Assembly (NCBI RefSeq): GCF_004193175.1 | Contig: NZ_SAUH01000001.1 | Span: 971,501 to 1,035,500, forward strand | DNA length: 64,000 bases | Direction of reading: 5' to 3' | From: Streptomyces sp. RFCAC02 | GTDB taxonomy: Bacteria; Actinomycetota; Actinomycetes; Streptomycetales; Streptomycetaceae | Shown here: positions 9,643-21,412 of the stretch, piece by piece | Position numbering within the stretch: position 1 is the first letter of the stretch | How the letters are laid out: every line of letters begins with the position of its first letter | Notes under the pieces: model-generated | What the model saw: the letters and a program-made list of their open reading frames with translations, nothing else | Databases searched by the model: none | Told to the model about the DNA's origin: nothing | Position numbers and translations under genes: made by a program

Positions 9643-11277
9643 CTACTGCCCCCTGAGGGTGCTGTAGTGGTGGACGAGGGCGGTGGTCGAGGCGTCCAGG
9701 CCCGGTACGTCCGCGCCCTCCGTCAACGCCGGCTCCACCCGCCGCGCCAGCACCTTCCCCAGCTCCACACCCCACTGATCGAACGAATCGATCCCCCACA
9801 CCGCACCCTGCACGAACACCTTGTGCTCGTACAACGCCACCAACTGCCCCAACACCGACGGCGTCAACCGATCCGCCAGCACCGTCGTCGTCGGACGATT
9901 CCCCCCGAACGTCCGATGCGGCACCAACTCCTCCGCCACACCCTCCCCCCGCACCTCGTCCGCCGACTTCCCGAACGCCAACGCCTGACCCTGCGCGAAC
10001 ATGTTCGCCATCAACAGATCATGCTGCGCAGCAAGCCGCCCCTCCACCCCCGGCACCGGCCGCGCGAACCCGATCAGATCCGCCGGCACCACCCGCGTCC
10101 CCTGATGCAACAACTGGAAATACGCGTGCTGACCATTCGTCCCCGGCGTCCCCCACACCACAGGACCCGTGTCCCACCCCACCGGCTCACCCTCACGCGT
10201 CACCGACTTGCCGTTCGACTCCATGTCCAACTGCTGCAAATACGCCGGAAAACGCGACAAATAATGACTGTACGGAAGCACCGCATGCGCCTGCGCCCCG
10301 AAGAACGCCCCGTACCACACCCCCAACAACCCCAGAATCACCGGAACATTCTCACCCAACGGCGCCGACCGGAAATGCTCGTCCACCAACCGGAACCCCG
10401 CCAGCAACTCCCCGAACGCCTCCGGACCGATCGCGATCATCAACGACAACCCGATCGCCGAATCGAACGAATACCGGCCCCCCACCCAGTCCCAGAACCC
10501 GAACATGTTCGCCGTGTCGATCCCGAACCGCCCCACCTCCTCCGCGTTCGTCGACACGGCGACGAAGTGCCGCGCCACCGCCTCCGGCCCCGCCCCCGGG
10601 GCCGAGAGCAGCCACTCCCGCGCCGAGACCGCGTTGGTGATCGTCTCGACGGTCGTGAACGTCTTCGACGCGACGATGAACAGCGTCCGTGCCGGGTCGG
10701 CACCGAGCAGCGCCTCGTGCAGGTCGGACCCGTCCACGTTGGAAACGAACCGCACGTCCAGCCGCCGGTCCGCATACGGCCGCAGCGCCTCGTACGCCAT
10801 CGCAGGACCCAGGTCCGAGCCGCCGATGCCGATGTTCACCACGGTGTCGATGCGCTCGCCGGTGTGGCCGGTCCACTCCCCCGACCGCACACGGTCCGCG
10901 AAGTCTCCCATACGGTCGAGCACGGCGTGGACGGCCGGCACGACGTTCTCCCCGTCCACCTCCACCACCGCGTCACGCGGCGCACGCAACGCCGTGTGCA
11001 GCACCGCCCGGTCCTCCGTCACATTGATCCGCTCACCACGGAACATCGCATCCCGCAACGACGCCACACCCCGCGCCTCCGCCAGACGCCCCAACAACCC
11101 CAGCGTCTCCCCCGTCACCAGATGCTTCGAATAATCCACATACAGATCACCCACCGACACCGACAACCGCTCCGCACGCGACGGATCCGCGTCGAACAGC
11201 TCCCGGAGACGCACCTCCCCCAGCGCCTCGCGGTGCTGCGCCAGCGCCTTCCACTCAGCCGTGCGATCGAGCCTCAT
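9643..11277 (-). CDS. pgi: glucose-6-phosphate isomerase
   Basis: Interconverts glucose 6-phosphate and fructose 6-phosphate. The 544-residue protein has the phosphosugar-isomerase signatures [49 protein letters not shown] and [16 protein letters not shown]. It lies opposite the pentose phosphate operon, which consumes the same substrate. Codon use is odd. Stretches at about 9760-10520 and 11000-11170 use many T-ending codons and TTG leucines, whereas 10540-10980 has the C/G-ending usage of all neighbours (see findings). The protein itself appears intact. Confidence 0.97.
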   Translation of the reverse strand: MRLDRTAEWKALAQHREALGEVRLRELFDADPSRAERLSVSVGDLYVDYSKHLVTGETLGLLGRLAEARGVASLRDAMFRGERINVTEDRAVLHTALRAPRDAVVEVDGENVVPAVHAVLDRMGDFADRVRSGEWTGHTGERIDTVVNIGIGGSDLGPAMAYEALRPYADRRLDVRFVSNVDGSDLHEALLGADPARTLFIVASKTFTTVETITNAVSAREWLLSAPGAGPEAVARHFVAVSTNAEEVGRFGIDTANMFGFWDWVGGRYSFDSAIGLSLMIAIGPEAFGELLAGFRLVDEHFRSAPLGENVPVILGLLGVWYGAFFGAQAHAVLPYSHYLSRFPAYLQQLDMESNGKSVTREGEPVGWDTGPVVWGTPGTNGQHAYFQLLHQGTRVVPADLIGFARPVPGVEGRLAAQHDLLMANMFAQGQALAFGKSADEVRGEGVAEELVPHRTFGGNRPTTTVLADRLTPSVLGQLVALYEHKVFVQGAVWGIDSFDQWGVELGKVLARRVEPALTEGADVPGLDASTTALVHHYSTLRGQ

Positions 11278-11358
11278 ACCGTCCTCACCAGGGTGCTTCC
11301 GCGTCCGTCCTCGGGTACGGGATCACGCTAGTCGATCACCCAGCCCCGGGACGCGAGA

Positions 11359-11398
11359 GGCCCGGGCACCGGACCATGACGGTTCCGGTGCCCGGGCC
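11359..11398 (-). terminator. hairpin terminator downstream of the rbpA-like gene
   Basis: Fourteen-base perfect inverted repeat (11359-11372 with 11385-11398) with a 12-base loop that can pair a little further. It sits 18 bases past the stop of the minus-strand rbpA-like gene, between that gene and the start region of pgi. Confidence 0.75.
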
Positions 11399-11416
11399 GG
11401 TGACCCGGGTGATCGG

Positions 11417-11752
11417 TCAGATCTCGCCCCGCAGCTTCGCCAGCGCCTCGGCCAGGATGGCCTCGCCGTCGGCATCACTGCGGCGCTCACGGACGTACGC
11501 GAGGTGCGTCTTGTAGGGCTCGGTACGCGGCGGTGCCGGTGGAGCCTCGCGCTCCGTGCCCGCCGGGAATCCGCAGCGCGGACAGTCCCAGGTGTCCGGG
11601 ATCTGTGCGTCGCTGGCGAAGCTGGGCTGTGTCTCGTGCCCGTTCGCGCACCAGAAGGAGACCCTCAGCCGGGGCGCGGACTCACCGCGCTCGGCCTCAC
11701 CCATGGGCCCCGCCCCGACCCGGCTGCCCCGGATCGCGTTGCCACCTGCCAC
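11417..11752 (-). CDS. RbpA-family RNA polymerase-binding protein (paralogue)
   Basis: RbpA proteins bind actinobacterial RNA polymerase and the principal sigma factors and stabilise the open complex. The 111-residue protein starts at GTG 11752, where AGGGAG lies eight bases upstream; an open frame upstream to 11800 lacks family resemblance. It contains the N-terminal AIRGSRVGAGPMGE segment, a core with paired cysteines (SFWCANGHET and WDCPRCGFP, possibly zinc-binding), and the C-terminal sigma-interaction helix THLAYVRERRSD. It differs clearly from the classical S. coelicolor RbpA that I remember, so it is probably the second Streptomyces paralogue. It lies upstream of pgi and downstream of secG on the same strand. 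Confidence 0.85.
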   Translation of the reverse strand: MAGGNAIRGSRVGAGPMGEAERGESAPRLRVSFWCANGHETQPSFASDAQIPDTWDCPRCGFPAGTEREAPPAPPRTEPYKTHLAYVRERRSDADGEAILAEALAKLRGEI

Positions 11753-11859
11753 GGTCGTAACTCCCTGCCTGCCATCCTGCGAAGCCCTCAGTCTATGCAA
11801 GGCTCAACGCACGTCCAGTGCTGGGAGTTACTGACTTGGCGGGACCCGCCACGGGCGCG

Positions 11860-12090
11860 CTAGGACTTCATCAGGAGGCCGAGGACCACGATGATCCCGC
11901 ACCAGATGAGACCCACGACGACGGTGATGCGGTCGAGGTTCCGCTCGGCGACCGACGAGCCGCCCACCGACGACTGCATGCCGCCGCCGAACATGTCGGA
12001 GAGGCCGCCGCCCTTCCCCTTGTGCATGAGCACCAGAAGCGCCAACAGGATGCTGAAGACGATCAGCGCGATCTGGAACGCCGTTTCCAC
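11860..12090 (-). CDS. secG: preprotein translocase subunit SecG
   Basis: Small accessory subunit of the SecYEG translocon. At 76 residues it has two hydrophobic segments (about 5-22 and 54-73) separated by the glycine-rich loop HKGKGGGLSDMFGGGMQ, the standard SecG pattern. It follows tpiA on the same strand after 108 bases, as usual in actinobacteria where secG trails the gap-pgk-tpiA genes. Confidence 0.95.
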   Translation of the reverse strand: METAFQIALIVFSILLALLVLMHKGKGGGLSDMFGGGMQSSVGGSSVAERNLDRITVVVGLIWCGIIVVLGLLMKS

Positions 12091-12198
12091 GACTGGACCA
12101 ACTCTCTCAACGGGCGGACATTCGTTTCCGTGGGACCACGGGGCCGGAGCACGCGGATCGCGCCGCCCGCCCCGGCCCCCGACAGCGTACCGCCGCCC

Positions 12199-12978
12199 TT
12201 ACTGGTCGCGGAACCGGACGATCTTCACGAACTCGTCCGCGTCCAGCGCGGCCCCGCCGACCAGCGCGCCGTCCACGTCCGGCTGCGCCATGATCGCCGC
12301 GACGTTGCCCGCCTTGACGGACCCGCCGTACTGGATGCGCACGCCGTCGGCGAGCGCCTCGTCGTACAGCTCGCCGAGGCGCCGCCGGATCGCCGCGCAC
12401 ACCTCCTGCGCGTCGTCGGGCGTGGCCACCTCGCCGGTGCCGATGGCCCAGACCGGCTCGTACGCGATCACGATCGACGCCGCCTGCTCGGCCGGGATGT
12501 CCTTGAGCGCGCCGTCGAGCTGCGCGAGCGTGTGCGCGACGTGCGTGCCCGCCTTGCGGACGTCCAGGGGCTCGCCGACGCACAGGATCGGGGTGATCCC
12601 GTGCCGGTAGGCCGCCTTGACCTTGGCGTTGCAGATCTCGTCGCCCTCGCCGTGGTACTGGCGGCGCTCCGAGTGGCCGACGACGGCGTAGGCGCAGTTC
12701 AGCTTGGCCAGCATCACGCCGGAGACCTCGCCGGTGTAGGCACCCGAGTCGTAGGCCGAGATGTCCTGCGCGCCGTACTTGATCTTCAGTTTGTCGCCGT
12801 CGACCAGGGTCTGCACGGACCGCAGGTCGGTGAACGGCGGCAGCACCGCGACCTCGACGGCCTCGTAGTCCTTGTCCGACAGGCCGAAGGCGAGCTTCTG
12901 GACGTGAGCGATGGCCTCCAGGTGGTTGAGGTTCATCTTCCAGTTGCCCGCCATCAGCGGGGTACGTGCGCCGGTCAC
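12199..12978 (-). CDS. tpiA: triose-phosphate isomerase
   Basis: Interconverts dihydroxyacetone phosphate and glyceraldehyde 3-phosphate. The 259-residue barrel keeps all catalytic residues: K14 in GNWKMN, H102 in VVGHSERRQ and E174 in [11 protein letters not shown]; the phosphate-gripping loop and [11 protein letters not shown] are also present. It begins with GTG. It lies 55 bases after pgk on the same strand and belongs to the gap-pgk-tpiA-secG run. Confidence 0.97.
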   Translation of the reverse strand: MTGARTPLMAGNWKMNLNHLEAIAHVQKLAFGLSDKDYEAVEVAVLPPFTDLRSVQTLVDGDKLKIKYGAQDISAYDSGAYTGEVSGVMLAKLNCAYAVVGHSERRQYHGEGDEICNAKVKAAYRHGITPILCVGEPLDVRKAGTHVAHTLAQLDGALKDIPAEQAASIVIAYEPVWAIGTGEVATPDDAQEVCAAIRRRLGELYDEALADGVRIQYGGSVKAGNVAAIMAQPDVDGALVGGAALDADEFVKIVRFRDQ

Positions 12979-13033
12979 GCTGTGCCCTTCCTCATCGCTT
13001 CGTCTCGCCCGGAACCGTGTGGTGCCCGGACGT

Positions 13034-14242
13034 TCACTCGCTGTCCCCGAGCGCGGCCAGACCCGGCAGTTCCTTGCCCTCCAGGTACTCCAGGCTCGCG
13101 CCGCCGCCCGTCGAGATGTGGCCGAAGGCCGCCTCGTCGAAGCCGAGGATGCGCACCGCGGCGGCCGAGTCGCCGCCGCCCACGACGGTGAACGCGGGGG
13201 TGTCCACGAGTGCCTGCGCGAGTGCCCGCGTGCCGCCGGCGAAGTCCGGGTGCTCGAAGACGCCCATCGGGCCGTTCCAGAAGACCGTGGCCGCGTCGGC
13301 CAGCTTCGCCGCGTAGAGGCGCTGCGTCTCGGGGCCGATGTCGAGGCCCTGGAGCCCGGGGGTGAGCTTGTCGGCCGCGACGACCACCGGGTTCGCGGGG
13401 GTCTTGGCCGAGAGGTCGGGGAACTGCTCGGCGGCCACGACGTCCACCGGCAGCACGAACTCGACGCCGCGCTCGGCCGCCTTCGCCAGGTAGGCGCGGA
13501 CCGCGGGGATCTGGTCCTCCTGGAGGAGCGAGTCGCCGACCTCGTGGCCCTGGGCCGCGAGGAAGGTGTACGCCATGCCGCCGCCGATCAGGATGCGGTC
13601 GGCCCGCTCCAGCAGGTGGCCGATGACGCCGAGCTTGTCGGAGACCTTCGCGCCGCCGAGGACGACCGCGTACGGGCGCGCCACGTCGTCGGTGAGCTTG
13701 CGCAGGACGCCGACCTCGGTGGCGATGAGGCCGCCGGCGGCGTGGGGCAGGCGGGCGGGGAGGTCGTACACCGAGGCGTGCTTGCGGTGCACGGCGCCGA
13801 AGCCGTCCCCGACGTAGAGGTCGGCGAGGGCGGCCAGGTCGTCGGCGAAGGCGCCGCGCTCGGCGTCGTCCTTGCTGGTCTCGCCGGGGTTGAAGCGCAG
13901 GTTCTCCAGCAGGGCGACCTCGCCGTCGGCGAGGCCGGCGACGGTGGCGCGGGCGCTGTCGCCCACCGTGTCGCCGGCGAAGGCGACCGGGCGGCCGAGG
14001 AGCTCGCCGAGCCGCCGGGCGACGGGGGCGAGGGAGTAGCGGGCCTCGGGGGCGCCCTTGGGGCGGCCCAGGTGCGAGGCGACGATCACACGGGCGCCGG
14101 CCTCGGCGAGCCGGGCGATCGTCGGGACGACGGCGCGGATACGGCCGTCGTCGGTGATGGTCCCGTCGGACAGCGGGACGTTCAGGTCGGCGCGGACGAA
14201 GACCCTGCGGCCGGCGACCTGGAGGTCGTCAATCGTCTTCAT
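13034..14242 (-). CDS. pgk: phosphoglycerate kinase
   Basis: Transfers the acyl phosphate of 1,3-bisphosphoglycerate to ADP in glycolysis. The 402-residue two-domain protein has the N-terminal [15 protein letters not shown] motif, SHLGRPKG, the hinge region with [14 protein letters not shown], and the nucleotide-binding [11 protein letters not shown]. The ATG has AGGAG nine bases upstream. It sits between gap (78-base gap) and tpiA (55-base gap). Confidence 0.97.
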   Translation of the reverse strand: MKTIDDLQVAGRRVFVRADLNVPLSDGTITDDGRIRAVVPTIARLAEAGARVIVASHLGRPKGAPEARYSLAPVARRLGELLGRPVAFAGDTVGDSARATVAGLADGEVALLENLRFNPGETSKDDAERGAFADDLAALADLYVGDGFGAVHRKHASVYDLPARLPHAAGGLIATEVGVLRKLTDDVARPYAVVLGGAKVSDKLGVIGHLLERADRILIGGGMAYTFLAAQGHEVGDSLLQEDQIPAVRAYLAKAAERGVEFVLPVDVVAAEQFPDLSAKTPANPVVVAADKLTPGLQGLDIGPETQRLYAAKLADAATVFWNGPMGVFEHPDFAGGTRALAQALVDTPAFTVVGGGDSAAAVRILGFDEAAFGHISTGGGASLEYLEGKELPGLAALGDSE

Positions 14243-14320
14243 GGTGGGTGACTCCTGAAGTGGCGCAAGGCCCGCAGCGCGCGCCGCGCGCGCCCTGCGA
14301 GCCCTGCTGAGGGGGACGGA

Positions 14321-15403
<1,083 letters not shown>

Positions 15404-15479
15404 CTACCGCGCCCATGTCCCGGCGGTGACACCGGCCAGCCGTGTCAGGCCCGGAATAACGGGGCGGAACGGCCCCCCG

Positions 15480-15509
15480 CCGGTCCCGCCGCGGAGGCGG
15501 CGGGACCGG
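15480..15509 (-). terminator. hairpin terminator downstream of whiA
   Basis: A perfect 13-base inverted repeat (15480-15492 with 15497-15509) and a four-base loop lie five bases past the whiA stop, separating the rapZ-yvcK-whiA unit from the gap promoter region. Confidence 0.8.
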
Positions 15510-15514
15510 CCGCG

Positions 15515-16492
15515 TCAACCGACCATTTCCTCGGTCAGGTTGGACTCGGTACCGGGGATGCCGAGGTCCTGCGCCCGCTTGTCGGCCATCGCGAGGAGCC
15601 GGCGGATACGGCCGGCGACCGCGTCCTTCGTGAGCGGCGGCTCGGCCAGCGCGCCCAGCTCCTCCAGCGAGGCCTGCTTGTGCTCCATGCGCAGCCGGCC
15701 CGCCGCTGCGAGGTGGTCGGGCACCTCGTCGCCCAGGATCTCCAGCGCGCGCTGCACGCGCGCCCCGGCCGCCACGGCCGCGCGGGCGGAGCGGCGCAGG
15801 TTGGCGTCGTCGAAGTTGGCGAGGCGGTTGGCGGTGGCCCGCACCTCGCGGCGCATCCGGCGCTCCTCCCACGCCAGGACCGACTCGTGCGCGCCGAGCC
15901 GCGTCAGCAGGGCGCCGATGGCGTCACCGTCCCGGACGACCACCCGGTCCACGCTGCGCACCTCGCGCGCCTTGGCCGCGATCTGGAGCCGGCGGGCGGC
16001 GCCGACCAGGGCGAGCGCGGCCTCGGGGCCGGGGCAGGTGACCTCCAGCGACGACGAGCGGCCCGGCTCCGTCAGCGAGCCGTGGGCCAGGAACGCGCCG
16101 CGCCAGGCCGCCTCCGCGTCGCAGGTGGCCCCGGACACGACCTGCGGCGGCAGGCCCCGGATCGGGCGCCCCCGGCCGTCCACCAGGCCCGTCTGGCGGG
16201 CGAGCTGGTCACCGCCCGCGACGACCCGCACGACGTAGCGGCTGCCGCGCCGCAGCCCGCCGGGGGCCATCACCACGAGATCCGACGAGTGCCCGAAGAT
16301 CTCCAGGATGTCCCGCCGCAGTCTGCGCGCCGCGATGCCCGTGTCCAGCTCCGCCTCGATCACGATCCGGCCGCTGACCAGGTGCAGACCGCCCGCGAAC
16401 CGCAGGATCGACGACACCTCCGACTTGCGGCAGCAGGTGCGGGTGACGGGAAGCCGGGAGATCTCGTCCTTCACCGCAGCCGTCATCGCCAT
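15515..16492 (-). CDS. whiA: sporulation transcription regulator WhiA
   Basis: WhiA is required for Streptomyces sporulation septation, working with WhiB. It joins a degenerate LAGLIDADG homing-endonuclease fold (N-terminal two thirds, e.g. [19 protein letters not shown] and [11 protein letters not shown]) to a C-terminal helix-turn-helix domain ([19 protein letters not shown]). Length is 325 residues. It overlaps the yvcK-like gene: ATG codons at 16492 and 16486 are both possible and the second forms an ATGA overlap with the upstream stop. The order rapZ-yvcK-whiA is the standard Gram-positive arrangement. Confidence 0.96.
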   Translation of the reverse strand: MAMTAAVKDEISRLPVTRTCCRKSEVSSILRFAGGLHLVSGRIVIEAELDTGIAARRLRRDILEIFGHSSDLVVMAPGGLRRGSRYVVRVVAGGDQLARQTGLVDGRGRPIRGLPPQVVSGATCDAEAAWRGAFLAHGSLTEPGRSSSLEVTCPGPEAALALVGAARRLQIAAKAREVRSVDRVVVRDGDAIGALLTRLGAHESVLAWEERRMRREVRATANRLANFDDANLRRSARAAVAAGARVQRALEILGDEVPDHLAAAGRLRMEHKQASLEELGALAEPPLTKDAVAGRIRRLLAMADKRAQDLGIPGTESNLTEEMVG

Positions 16493-17547
16493 GGGCCGAT
16501 CCTTCCATGCATCCGAAAAATACGGTCGTACGCGGCTGCCAGCAGCTCCGGATCGTGCCGGGGGCTCCCGTCCGGCGCCGCCACCGGCGCCAGCTCGACC
16601 CCGGCCCCCAGCCGCTCGGCGGCCTCGCGCAGACTCCGCTGGTCCGGAACGGCGGCCTGGTCGGCCAGCACCACGTCAAAGGCGAGTTTAGGGGCGTGTT
16701 GTACCAAAACCTCCACATGACGCTGCGGGGAGAAGCCATCAGTTTCCCCTGGTTGCGGGGCGAGGTTGAGCGACAGGACCCGCCGTGCCCTGGTGGTGAC
16801 GAGGGCGTCGAGCAGGTCCGGGACGAGCAGGTGCGGGATCACCGAGGAGAACCACGATCCGGGGCCGAGAACCACCCAGTCGGCGTCAAGGACCGCCTGC
16901 ACGGCCTCCGGCACGGCGGGGGGATCGGCGGGCACCAGCACCACCCGCCGCACCTCGCCGGGGGTGAGCGCGACGGTCGCCTGGCCCCGCACCCGGCTGA
17001 GCCGGTGCGGCCGCTCCGGGTCGTGACCGCGCACGACGGCCTCCAGCTCCAGCGGGACGGCGGACATCGGCAGGACCCGCCCGTGCGCGCCGAGGAGCTT
17101 GCCGACCAGGTCGAGCGCGGCCACATGGTCGCCGAGCTGCTCCCACAGCGCGACGATCAGGAGGTTGCCCACGGCGTGGTCGTGCAGGGCGCCGCGGCTC
17201 GTGAAGCGGTGCTGGACCACCTCGGACCAGGTACGGCCCCACTCGTCGTCGCCGCACAGCGCGGCGAGGGCCTTGCGCAGGTCGCCCGGCGGCAGGACGC
17301 CCAGCTCGTCGCGCAGCCGGCCGCTGGAGCCGCCGTCGTCCGCGACGGTGACGACGGCGGTCAGGTCGCCGGTGATCCGGCGCAGCGCGGTGAGCGACGC
17401 CGACAGACCCATGCCGCCCCCGAGGGCGACGACCTTGGGCTGCGCGCCGTGGCCCCGGCCGCGCAGGGCCGACCGGACGCTGCGCCGGCCCTGCTCGCGG
17501 TCACGGCCGCCCGCTGTCCGGCCCTGCCGGACGCCCTTGCGTGGCAT
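16483..17547 (-). CDS. YvcK/GlmR-like gluconeogenesis factor
   Basis: CofD-like Rossmann-fold protein. Family members (YvcK/GlmR, CuvA) bind UDP-sugars and are needed for correct cell wall synthesis on gluconeogenic carbon sources. The 354-residue protein has [14 protein letters not shown] at about 39-52, [26 protein letters not shown] and the conserved [16 protein letters not shown]. The start at ATG 17547 lies two bases past the rapZ stop, implying translational coupling. The N-terminal 35 residues are arginine-rich and not conserved in the fold. Confidence 0.93.
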   Translation of the reverse strand: MPRKGVRQGRTAGGRDREQGRRSVRSALRGRGHGAQPKVVALGGGMGLSASLTALRRITGDLTAVVTVADDGGSSGRLRDELGVLPPGDLRKALAALCGDDEWGRTWSEVVQHRFTSRGALHDHAVGNLLIVALWEQLGDHVAALDLVGKLLGAHGRVLPMSAVPLELEAVVRGHDPERPHRLSRVRGQATVALTPGEVRRVVLVPADPPAVPEAVQAVLDADWVVLGPGSWFSSVIPHLLVPDLLDALVTTRARRVLSLNLAPQPGETDGFSPQRHVEVLVQHAPKLAFDVVLADQAAVPDQRSLREAAERLGAGVELAPVAAPDGSPRHDPELLAAAYDRIFRMHGRIGPWR

Positions 17548-17549
17548 AC

Positions 17550-18497
17550 CTATTCGCGCCCCATGTCCCGGTGGACGACGACGGTCTCGACACCCTCGGC
17601 GGCGAGCCTGCGGGCCAGCCGCTCGGACACGGCGACGCTGCGGTGCTTGCCGCCGGTGCAGCCGACGGCGATCGTGACGTACCGCTTGCCCTCGCGGCGG
17701 TAGCCGGCCGCGATCAGGCTCAGCAGCTCCGCGTACCGGTCGAGGAACTCCTTGGCCCCCGGCTGGTTGAACACGTAGCCGGCGACCTCCTCGCTGGTGC
17801 CGGTGTAGGGGCGCAGCTCGGGGACCCAGTGCGGGTTGGGCAGGAAGCGGCAGTCGACGACGTGGTCGGCGTCCACGGGGAGGCCGTACTTGTAGCCGAA
17901 GGACATGACGGTGGCACGCAGCTCCGGCTCGTCGGCGCCGGTGAACTGGGCGTCCATCTTGGCGCGCAGCTCGTGGACGTTCAGCGCGGAGGTGTCGATC
18001 ACGAGGTCGGCGTCGCCGCGCAGCTCGCGCAGGAGGTCCCGCTCGGCGGCGATGCCGTCCACGATGCGGCCGTCGCCCTGGAGGGGGTGGGGCCTGCGGA
18101 CCGACTCGAAGCGCCGGACCAGGGCGTTGTCCGAGGCTTCGAGGAAGACGATCCTGCGGGTGACGCCCTTCGCCTCCAGATCGGTCAGGGACTCCCTGAG
18201 GCTGTCGAAGAAGCCGCGGCCGCGGACGTCCACGACGACGGCGATGCGGGCGACGTTGCCCTGGGAGCGGGCGCCGAGGTCGACCATGGTGGGGATGAGG
18301 GCGGGCGGCAGGTTGTCGACGACGAACCAGCCCAGGTCCTCCAGGCACTTGGCCGCCGTGCTGCGGCCGGCTCCGGACATGCCGGAGATGATGACCAGCT
18401 CGGGTGTCGTGACCACGTCGTCGCCGGTGCCGGGTGCCTGGGCGGCCGGCTGGGGCGGCGCCGCGGTCTGTTCCTGATCTCGGGTGTGTCGGTCCAT
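17550..18497 (-). CDS. rapZ: RapZ-family RNase adapter / nucleotide-binding protein
   Basis: P-loop protein of the YvcJ/RapZ family. The Walker A motif GMSGAGRS is at residues 39-46 and the family's C-terminal motif YVTIAVGCTGGKHRSVA is present; VVDNLPPALIPTMVDL follows the P-loop. In enteric bacteria RapZ controls GlmS mRNA turnover; in actinobacteria the role is unproven and is inferred from the family and from linkage to yvcK and whiA. The first 28 residues are proline/alanine-rich and variable. It is 55 bases downstream of uvrC on the same strand. Confidence 0.93.
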   Translation of the reverse strand: MDRHTRDQEQTAAPPQPAAQAPGTGDDVVTTPELVIISGMSGAGRSTAAKCLEDLGWFVVDNLPPALIPTMVDLGARSQGNVARIAVVVDVRGRGFFDSLRESLTDLEAKGVTRRIVFLEASDNALVRRFESVRRPHPLQGDGRIVDGIAAERDLLRELRGDADLVIDTSALNVHELRAKMDAQFTGADEPELRATVMSFGYKYGLPVDADHVVDCRFLPNPHWVPELRPYTGTSEEVAGYVFNQPGAKEFLDRYAELLSLIAAGYRREGKRYVTIAVGCTGGKHRSVAVSERLARRLAAEGVETVVVHRDMGRE

Positions 18498-18552
18498 GCT
18501 GGGGCTCCCCCGCCTGTGTGTCGGCTCACTCTGCGTCGTTCGGCCGCCGGCG

Positions 18553-20535
18553 TCAGTCCTCCATGACCTCGCCGGTGGCGGTGTTGACCGCCGGGGCGGG
18601 CGGCGCGGCGCCGGCGAGGGCCGCGGCGACCGCCTCCGCGGTCTTGGGGCCTATGCCCGGAACCTCGGCGATCTCCTCCGGTGTGGCGGCGCGCAGCCGC
18701 CTGACCGAGCCGAAGTGCGTGAGCAGGGCCTTCTTACGGGTCTCCCCGAGCCCGGGTACGGCGTCGAGGGGACTTCTCCTGATCGATTGTGACCGCTTTC
18801 CGCGCTGGTAACGGATGGCGAAGCGGTGTGCCTCGTCACGTATGCGCTGGAGCATGTACAGGCCCTCGCTGGTGCGCGGCAGGATGACCGGGTCGTCCTC
18901 GCCGGGCAGCCACACCTCCTCCAGGCGCTTGGCGAGGCCGCAGACGGCCACGTCGTCGATGCCCAGCTCGTCCATGGCGCGGCGGGCCGCGGCCACCTGG
19001 GGCTGCCCGCCGTCCACGACGACGAGCTGCGGCGGGTAGGCGAAGCGCCTGGGGCGGCCCTCCTCGTCGCGCAGGGCGTCGCCCGGGGCCCCCGCGCCGT
19101 CCACGGCCTCCTCGACGGCCCACTCGCCGGTGCGCTCGCGCTCCCTCAGGTAGCGGCGGAAGCGGCGGGAGACGACCTCGTGCATGGAGCGGACGTCGTC
19201 CTGCCCGGCGAAGCCCTTGATCTGGAAGCGCCGGTACTCGCTCCTGCGGGCGAGGCCGTCCTCGAAGACGACCATGGAGGCCACCACGTCGTCGCCCTGG
19301 AGGTGGGAGATGTCGAAGCACTCCACGCGCAGCGGCGCCGAGTCGAGGCCGAGGGCCTCGGCGATCTCCTCCAGGGCGCGGGAGCGGGTGGTGAGGTCGG
19401 AGGCGCGCTTCGTCTTGTGGAGGACGAGGGCCTGCTGCGCGTTGCGCTCGACGGTGGCCATGAGGTCGCGCTTGTCGCCGCGCTGCGGGACGCGGAGGCT
19501 GACGCGGGAGCCGCGCCGCTCGCCGAGCCACTGCGCGACGGGGTCGGCGGGCTCGGGGAGGGCCGGGACCAGGACCTCCTTCGGCACGCCCTCGCCGCGC
19601 TCCTCGCCGTAGAGCTGCTGGAGGGCGCTCTCGACCAGCTCGGGGGTGGAGACGTGCTCGACCTTGTCGGTGACCCAGCCGCGCTGGCCTCGGACCCGGC
19701 CGCCGCGGACGTGGAAGATCTGGACGGCGGCCTCCAGCTCGTCCTCGGCGAGGGCGATGAGGTCGGCGTCGGTGGCGTCGGCGAGGACGACCGCGTTCTT
19801 CTCCATGGCGCGGCGCAGGGCCTCGATGTCGTCGCGCAGGCGGCCGGCCCGCTCGTACTCCATCTCCTCGGCGGCCTCGCGCATCCGCTCCTCCAGGCGG
19901 CGCAGGTAGGTGCCGGTGCGGCCGGCCATGAAGTCGCAGAACTCCTCGGCCAGCTCGCGGTGCTCGTCGGCGGTGACGCGGCCGGTGCAGGGGGCCGAGC
20001 ACTTGCCGATGTAGCCGAGGAGGCAGGGGCGGCCCATGGCGGCGGCGCGTTTGAAGACCCCGGCGGAGCAGGTGCGGATGGGGAAGACGCGCAGGAGGAG
20101 GTCGACGGTCTCCCGGATGGCCCAGGCGTGCCCGTAGGGGCCGAAGTAGCGGACGCCCTTGCGCTTCGGGCCGCGCATCACCTGGGCGCGGGGGAACTCC
20201 TCGTTCATCGTGACGGCGAGTGAGGGATAGCTCTTGTCGTCGCGGTACTTGACGTTGAAGCGGGGGTCGTACTCCTTGATCCAGGAGTACTCGAGCTGGA
20301 GGGCCTCGACCTCCGTGCCGACGACGGTCCACTCCACGGAGGCGGCGGTGGTGACCATCGTGGCGGTCCGGGGGTGGAGGTGGCCGATGTCCTGGAAGTA
20401 CGAGGAGAGGCGCTGGCGCAGGCTCTTCGCCTTCCCGACGTAGATCACGCGGCGGTGCTCGTCGCGGAAGCGGTAGACGCCCGGCGAGTCGGGGATCTCG
20501 CCCGGCCCCGGGCGGTAGCTCGAGGGATCGGCCAT
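18553..20535 (-). CDS. uvrC: excinuclease ABC subunit C
   Basis: Endonuclease subunit that makes both incisions around lesions recognised by UvrAB. At 660 residues it has the N-terminal GIY-YIG nuclease domain ([19 protein letters not shown]), a UVR/UvrB-binding segment near [15 protein letters not shown], the RNase H-like endonuclease domain ([11 protein letters not shown] and [12 protein letters not shown]) and C-terminal helix-hairpin-helix motifs ([25 protein letters not shown]). It heads the uvrC-rapZ-yvcK-whiA run. Confidence 0.97.
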   Translation of the reverse strand: MADPSSYRPGPGEIPDSPGVYRFRDEHRRVIYVGKAKSLRQRLSSYFQDIGHLHPRTATMVTTAASVEWTVVGTEVEALQLEYSWIKEYDPRFNVKYRDDKSYPSLAVTMNEEFPRAQVMRGPKRKGVRYFGPYGHAWAIRETVDLLLRVFPIRTCSAGVFKRAAAMGRPCLLGYIGKCSAPCTGRVTADEHRELAEEFCDFMAGRTGTYLRRLEERMREAAEEMEYERAGRLRDDIEALRRAMEKNAVVLADATDADLIALAEDELEAAVQIFHVRGGRVRGQRGWVTDKVEHVSTPELVESALQQLYGEERGEGVPKEVLVPALPEPADPVAQWLGERRGSRVSLRVPQRGDKRDLMATVERNAQQALVLHKTKRASDLTTRSRALEEIAEALGLDSAPLRVECFDISHLQGDDVVASMVVFEDGLARRSEYRRFQIKGFAGQDDVRSMHEVVSRRFRRYLRERERTGEWAVEEAVDGAGAPGDALRDEEGRPRRFAYPPQLVVVDGGQPQVAAARRAMDELGIDDVAVCGLAKRLEEVWLPGEDDPVILPRTSEGLYMLQRIRDEAHRFAIRYQRGKRSQSIRRSPLDAVPGLGETRKKALLTHFGSVRRLRAATPEEIAEVPGIGPKTAEAVAAALAGAAPPAPAVNTATGEVMED

Positions 20536-20582
20536 GGTCGCAACCCTACTGCCCGGGACTGACAGCGAGTGACTTCACGTTG

Positions 20583-21239
20583 TCACCAGCCGCGTTCCCG
20601 CCAGGCGGGGAGTGCCGGGCGCTCGGCGCCGAGCGTGGTGTCGGCGCCGTGGCCGGGGTACACCCACGTCTCGTCCGGGAGCGGCGCGAACAGCTTGGTC
20701 TCCACGTCGTGGAGGAGGCTCGCGAAGGCGGCTGGGTCGTTGCGGGTGTTGCCGATGCCGCCGGGGAAGAGGCAGTCGCCGGTGAACAGGTGGGGGTGCC
20801 CCTCGGGGTCGTCGTAGCGCAGGGCGACGGAGCCGGGGGTGTGGCCGGTGAGGTGGCGGGCGGTGAGGCGGCAGGCGCCGAAGGCGATCTCGTCGCCGTC
20901 GTCGACGAGGACGTCGGTGGGCACGGGCAGGGCGGGGGCGTCGAGGCGGCCGGCGTGGGTGCGGGCGCCGGTGGCGCGGACGACGTCGGCGAGGGCCTGC
21001 CAGTGGTCGCGGTGCGCGTGGGTGGTGACGACGGCGGCGAGGCCGCTCGCGCCGATGAGGCCGATGAGGGCCTCCGGCTCGGCGGCGGCGTCGATGAGGA
21101 GCTGCGCGCCGGTGGCGCGGCAGCGCAGGAGGTAGACATTGTTGTCCATCGGGCCGACGGAGAGCTTGGAGACGACGAGGTCGGGAAGCTCGCGCACGTC
21201 GGCGGGGCCGCCGGGGGTGACGTGTCCGGTGTAGGGCAT
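20583..21239 (-). CDS. MBL-fold metallohydrolase (glyoxalase II-like)
   Basis: A 218-residue metallo-beta-lactamase-fold protein. The zinc motif THAHRDH gives H74, H76, D78 and H79, and further ligands are in HTPGSVALR, LFTGDCLFPGG and VYPGHGADT. The set is that of the YcbL/glyoxalase II-like group, which often hydrolyses thioester-type or small metabolites, but the substrate cannot be told from sequence. It lies between uvrC (48 bases) and divergent uvrA, a position held by a similar gene in other Streptomyces. Confidence 0.9.
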   Translation of the reverse strand: MPYTGHVTPGGPADVRELPDLVVSKLSVGPMDNNVYLLRCRATGAQLLIDAAAEPEALIGLIGASGLAAVVTTHAHRDHWQALADVVRATGARTHAGRLDAPALPVPTDVLVDDGDEIAFGACRLTARHLTGHTPGSVALRYDDPEGHPHLFTGDCLFPGGIGNTRNDPAAFASLLHDVETKLFAPLPDETWVYPGHGADTTLGAERPALPAWRERGW

Positions 21240-21396
21240 GCGGTCAGTCTCCCCAACACCGGCGGGGCGTTCCGAAGCCCGGGGCCGGCGTCGTCCGTGT
21301 TCCTGATCCGGGCGGGGTCATCCGTGCGAGGACTTTCACTCACACGGGTGAACCATGTCGCCCGTGGGGGTGAGGGAGGCGCGAAACCGCCGGTAA

Positions 21397-21412
21397 TCGA
21401 ACGCACGTGCTA
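21397..21412 (+). promoter_or_regulatory. candidate LexA (SOS) box upstream of uvrA
   Basis: The 16 bases TCGAACGCACGTGCTA match the actinobacterial SOS box (TCGAAC, four bases, GTTCGA) at 10 of 12 conserved positions. The site lies about 120 bases before the uvrA start and abuts a TATAGG-like -10 hexamer at 21411-21416, so repressor binding would block that promoter. The consensus is from general knowledge; binding is inferred. Confidence 0.5.
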
